NCBI GenBank assembly: GCA_013153235.1
Contig: JAADEU010000112.1
Coordinates: 1 to 32,290, forward strand
Origin: Aquificota bacterium
GTDB taxonomy: Bacteria > Aquificota > Aquificia > Aquificales > Hydrogenothermaceae
Reading direction: 5' to 3'
Length of the DNA stretch: 32,290 nucleotides
The position numbers and the translations under genes are program-made. Of the stretch, positions 29,722 to 32,290 are shown one piece after another. Below the pieces are notes generated by a model, which saw nothing but the letters and a program-made list of their open reading frames with translations, ran no database searches and was not told the origin of the DNA. Positions within the stretch are counted from its first letter, which is position 1. The number at the start of each line of letters is the position of its first letter.

Positions 29722-31049
29722 TGTTCCTCATCTTCAACTCTTATGAGAACAGTCTTCCTGACGGTAATCTTTTCTTCTTCTATTTCCTTTATTGCCTTCT
29801 GTATATTATTTTCTGATGCTGTGTGGGTAAGTATAACAAGTGGAACCACCTTTTCGTCGGTAATCCCTGCAAAAGAAACAACCTTCTCTTTCTGTATTAC
29901 CGCAGCTATGCTAATGTTATATCTGGCAAATACGGCGGCTACCTTGGCCAGTATACCTGTAACATCAGGAACGGTAAATCTCAGATAGTACCTTGTGTAA
30001 AAATCACTGACCCTGGTAAGGGAAAGCTGTCTGTGTTGCCAGTTCATTGATGTGATTTCAATCTCCCTGCCAACGCCCAGGGCTATGCTCTTTGCTATAT
30101 CAACTATATCGCTGACGACTGCACTGGCCGTTGGGAGACTTCCTGCCCCTTTTCCGTAGAACATTGTTTCCCCCACAGAATCGCCCTCAACCATAACAGC
30201 ATTGAACACCCCATCTACCTTTGAAAGGGGATGGTCTGATGGGAGGAATGTTGGATGAACCCTCACCTCCACTTCACCGTTGTGTCCTTTGGCAATAGCC
30301 AGAAGTTTCAGGGTATAACCCAGTTCTCTTCCAAGGTCTATATCAATACTGTCTATATTTTCAATACCTTCAACATACACCCCGGAAAAATCAATAAAAC
30401 CGCCAAAGGAGAGGGATGAGAGTATCGCAATCTTGTGGGCAGCATCTGTACCATTTATATCAAGGGTAGGGTCTGCCTCGGCATAGCCAAGCTCCTGTGC
30501 TTCCCTGAGAACATCCTGAAAAGACCTGCCCTCTTTGAGCATCTGGGTAAGGATATAGTTTGTTGTACCGTTTAAAATGCCGTAAATTTTCTGGATATCG
30601 TTTGCAACAAGACCTTCCCTCAGGGCTCTGATAATGGGAATTCCTCCAGCAACAGCAGCCTCAAAGCCTACCCTTATGCCCTTTTCTTCTGCCAGGGAAA
30701 ATACCTCCTTCCCCTTCTCAGCAAGGAGGGCTTTATTGGCTGTAACAAAATGTTTGCCTTTTTCTGCCGTTTTTTTAAATAATTCCAGTGGGAAATCTAT
30801 TCCCCCTGTCAGTTCAACGATGATATCTATCTCCCTGTCATCAAGCAGTTCCTCAAGTGAGCTGGCTTTTTTATCCTCAGGGAGGGGATAGGAAAACTGT
30901 TTATCCCAGTTTCTGGTGTAAACCTTTTTCAGATTTATCTGTACACCGCTTTTTTTTGTAAGGAGTTCTTTCTTTTCCTCCAGTATCTGTGCAACACCAT
31001 TTCCAACAACACCGTATCCTACTATCCCAACATTAACAGTCTTCAACAA
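29718..31049 (-). CDS. hom: Homoserine dehydrogenase with C-terminal ACT domain
   Basis: 'VGIVGYGVVGNGVAQILEE', 'ELTGGIDFPLELFKKTAEKGKHFVTANKALLAEKG', 'GILNGTTNYILTQM', 'ELGYAEADPTLDINGTDAAHKIAILSSL'. Confidence 0.97.
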   Translation of the reverse strand: MLKTVNVGIVGYGVVGNGVAQILEEKKELLTKKSGVQINLKKVYTRNWDKQFSYPLPEDKKASSLEELLDDREIDIIVELTGGIDFPLELFKKTAEKGKHFVTANKALLAEKGKEVFSLAEEKGIRVGFEAAVAGGIPIIRALREGLVANDIQKIYGILNGTTNYILTQMLKEGRSFQDVLREAQELGYAEADPTLDINGTDAAHKIAILSSLSFGGFIDFSGVYVEGIENIDSIDIDLGRELGYTLKLLAIAKGHNGEVEVRVHPTFLPSDHPLSKVDGVFNAVMVEGDSVGETMFYGKGAGSLPTASAVVSDIVDIAKSIALGVGREIEITSMNWQHRQLSLTRVSDFYTRYYLRFTVPDVTGILAKVAAVFARYNISIAAVIQKEKVVSFAGITDEKVVPLVILTHTASENNIQKAIKEIEEEKITVRKTVLIRVEDEEQ

Positions 31050-31057
31050 CTGCCTCC

Positions 31058-31531
31058 TTACTCTGTTTTTGTCAGAAAAATCTGTGCAACAGGCATCTGG
31101 GCAAACAGCCTTACAGGATAATCATTTGTGTTGTAAAGACAGAAGGTGATGTTTCCTTCAAATCCATGCTCCAGCCATCCGGCATTCACCAACTGTAATC
31201 CCATCCTCGCAAGACGAAACTTAGGCTGGAGAAAAGGGGCAATATTCTCAGGAAGTCTTATATACTCCATGGATTCAACAAGGAAAAACCTTGACGGTTC
31301 GATAACTATACCCCTGTCAGATATGTAGTCCTTTTCCAGAATATTAAGGTAGGGGTTCTTAGGGTCAAGAATCTGAAGCTCAGGCTCAAGCTCCCTGGGA
31401 TACCTGTAGAATCTGTCTGATGTCCTGAGGTCTATAGAGGAGGGCTGCAGCTGCAGCTCCTCATCAAAAGGGTCTATCTCAATTGAACCGATTTTCAACA
31501 GCTCTTTAATCTGTTTTTGGTTTAAAAGCAT
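31058..31531 (-). CDS. dCTP deaminase/dUTPase-superfamily protein, active site altered
   Basis: 'LQPSSIDLRTSDRFYRY' and 'RLARMGLQLVNAGWLEHGFEGNITFCLYNTNDYPVRLFAQMPVAQIFL' match Dcd. ATG at 31531 follows AAGGAG. Confidence 0.8.
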   Translation of the reverse strand: MLLNQKQIKELLKIGSIEIDPFDEELQLQPSSIDLRTSDRFYRYPRELEPELQILDPKNPYLNILEKDYISDRGIVIEPSRFFLVESMEYIRLPENIAPFLQPKFRLARMGLQLVNAGWLEHGFEGNITFCLYNTNDYPVRLFAQMPVAQIFLTKTE

Positions 31532-31540
31532 CACATCTCC

Positions 31541-32197
31541 TTACTGTCTTGCAAGCCTGAGGACTTCTTTAACCAGCTTTTCTATACCCTCAGCCACGTC
31601 CTTTATTGTTTTTCCTTCCATATAGGCAGGTGTTGAAACAATTTTGTGTTCCTCATCAACAAGTGCCTCAGAAACAGGGCATACAAGGTGCTGCTGACCC
31701 ATAGCCTCAATTGCCTTTGCAACCTGCTCATCACTTCCGATGGTCAGTTTTGCCTTTGCTTCCCTGAGTGCTGCTGCGACGATTACAGGTGATATACACA
31801 CAGCTCCGATAGGCTTTCCCTTCTGGAACATCTCAACCAGAAGTCTTTTCACCTCAGGGATAACATCTGCATCGGCACCTTTCTCAAGGAAGTTTGAGAA
31901 GTTTTTGGCAACGCCGTATCCACCTGGCATAATAAGAGCATCTATATCATCGGCTGAGACCTCGTTGATATCCTTGATATCTCCCCTTGCTATTCTGGCA
32001 GCTTCCACAAGAACATTCCTTGTTTCATTCATCTTTTCACCGTTAAGGTGGTTAATCACCTCTTTCTGTGGAATGTTAGGTGCCATACAGACTATCTCAA
32101 CCCCTTCCCTGTCCAGGAAGTAAAGGGTAAGTGTAGCCTCATGTATTTCAGCACCATCGAACACACCACATCCTGCAAGTAAAACACCTACTTTCAT
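31541..32197 (-). CDS. elbB: ElbB-type DJ-1/PfpI family protein (glyoxalase III-like)
   Basis: 'MKVGVLLAGCGVFDGAEIHEATLTLYFLDREG', 'ALIMPGGYGVAKNFSNF', 'GKPIGAVCISPVIVAAAL'. Confidence 0.92.
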   Translation of the reverse strand: MKVGVLLAGCGVFDGAEIHEATLTLYFLDREGVEIVCMAPNIPQKEVINHLNGEKMNETRNVLVEAARIARGDIKDINEVSADDIDALIMPGGYGVAKNFSNFLEKGADADVIPEVKRLLVEMFQKGKPIGAVCISPVIVAAALREAKAKLTIGSDEQVAKAIEAMGQQHLVCPVSEALVDEEHKIVSTPAYMEGKTIKDVAEGIEKLVKEVLRLARQ

Positions 32198-32274
32198 GGT
32201 TCCACCCCCTTTTGTGAAATTTGGTTCAATTTATTGTAAACTAATTTATTGAAAGATTTAATAGGAGGCAAGGA

Positions 32275-32290
32275 ATGTATCAGCTTGAGG
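32275..32290 (+). CDS. Start of an unidentified CDS cut by the right edge
   Basis: AGGAGG at 32263-32268 followed by ATG TAT CAG CTT GAG at 32275. Confidence 0.5.

Noticed and set aside
31440-31460. GGCTGCAGCTGCAGCTCC local palindrome/repeat in the dCTP-deaminase-like gene
   Set aside because: Explained by coding of LQLQPSS; too short to treat as a regulatory element.

Overview
The window looks like chromosomal DNA from a thermophilic, Aquificales-like bacterium (lineage is inferred from protein flavour only). It is almost entirely coding. Main blocks: (1) minus-strand cluster of a Spy/CpxP-like periplasmic protein, TolC-type outer membrane protein, HlyD/MacA-type adaptor and MacB/LolD-type ATPase, then a PpiD/SurA-like protein cut by the left edge; no permease gene is visible; (2) ileS and an HU/IHF gene, convergent with mnmG; (3) a one-heme CXXCH outer-membrane beta-barrel, a DUF501 protein and a membrane diguanylate cyclase with its own periplasmic CXXCH; (4) thpR, then a TPP riboswitch and thiC; (5) an NtrB/NtrC-like pair, TPR+SPOR lipoprotein, GT2 glycosyltransferase and LPG-synthase-TM/flippase-like protein; (6) a ParA/ParB-like pair divergent from an uncharacterised protein with a receiver-like domain, Pro/Glu-rich linker and helical C-terminus, with a perfect palindrome and repeated TTTAAGACA motifs between them; (7) nrdR, NTF2-like protein, hemL, roadblock-like protein, LpxL-type acyltransferase, NUDIX, SLC13 transporter, hom, a dCTP-deaminase-like protein with an altered active site, and elbB. 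The best candidate for an undescribed system is block 6 (about 21.33-24.33 kb). No CRISPR array, tRNA, rRNA or transposase was recognised.
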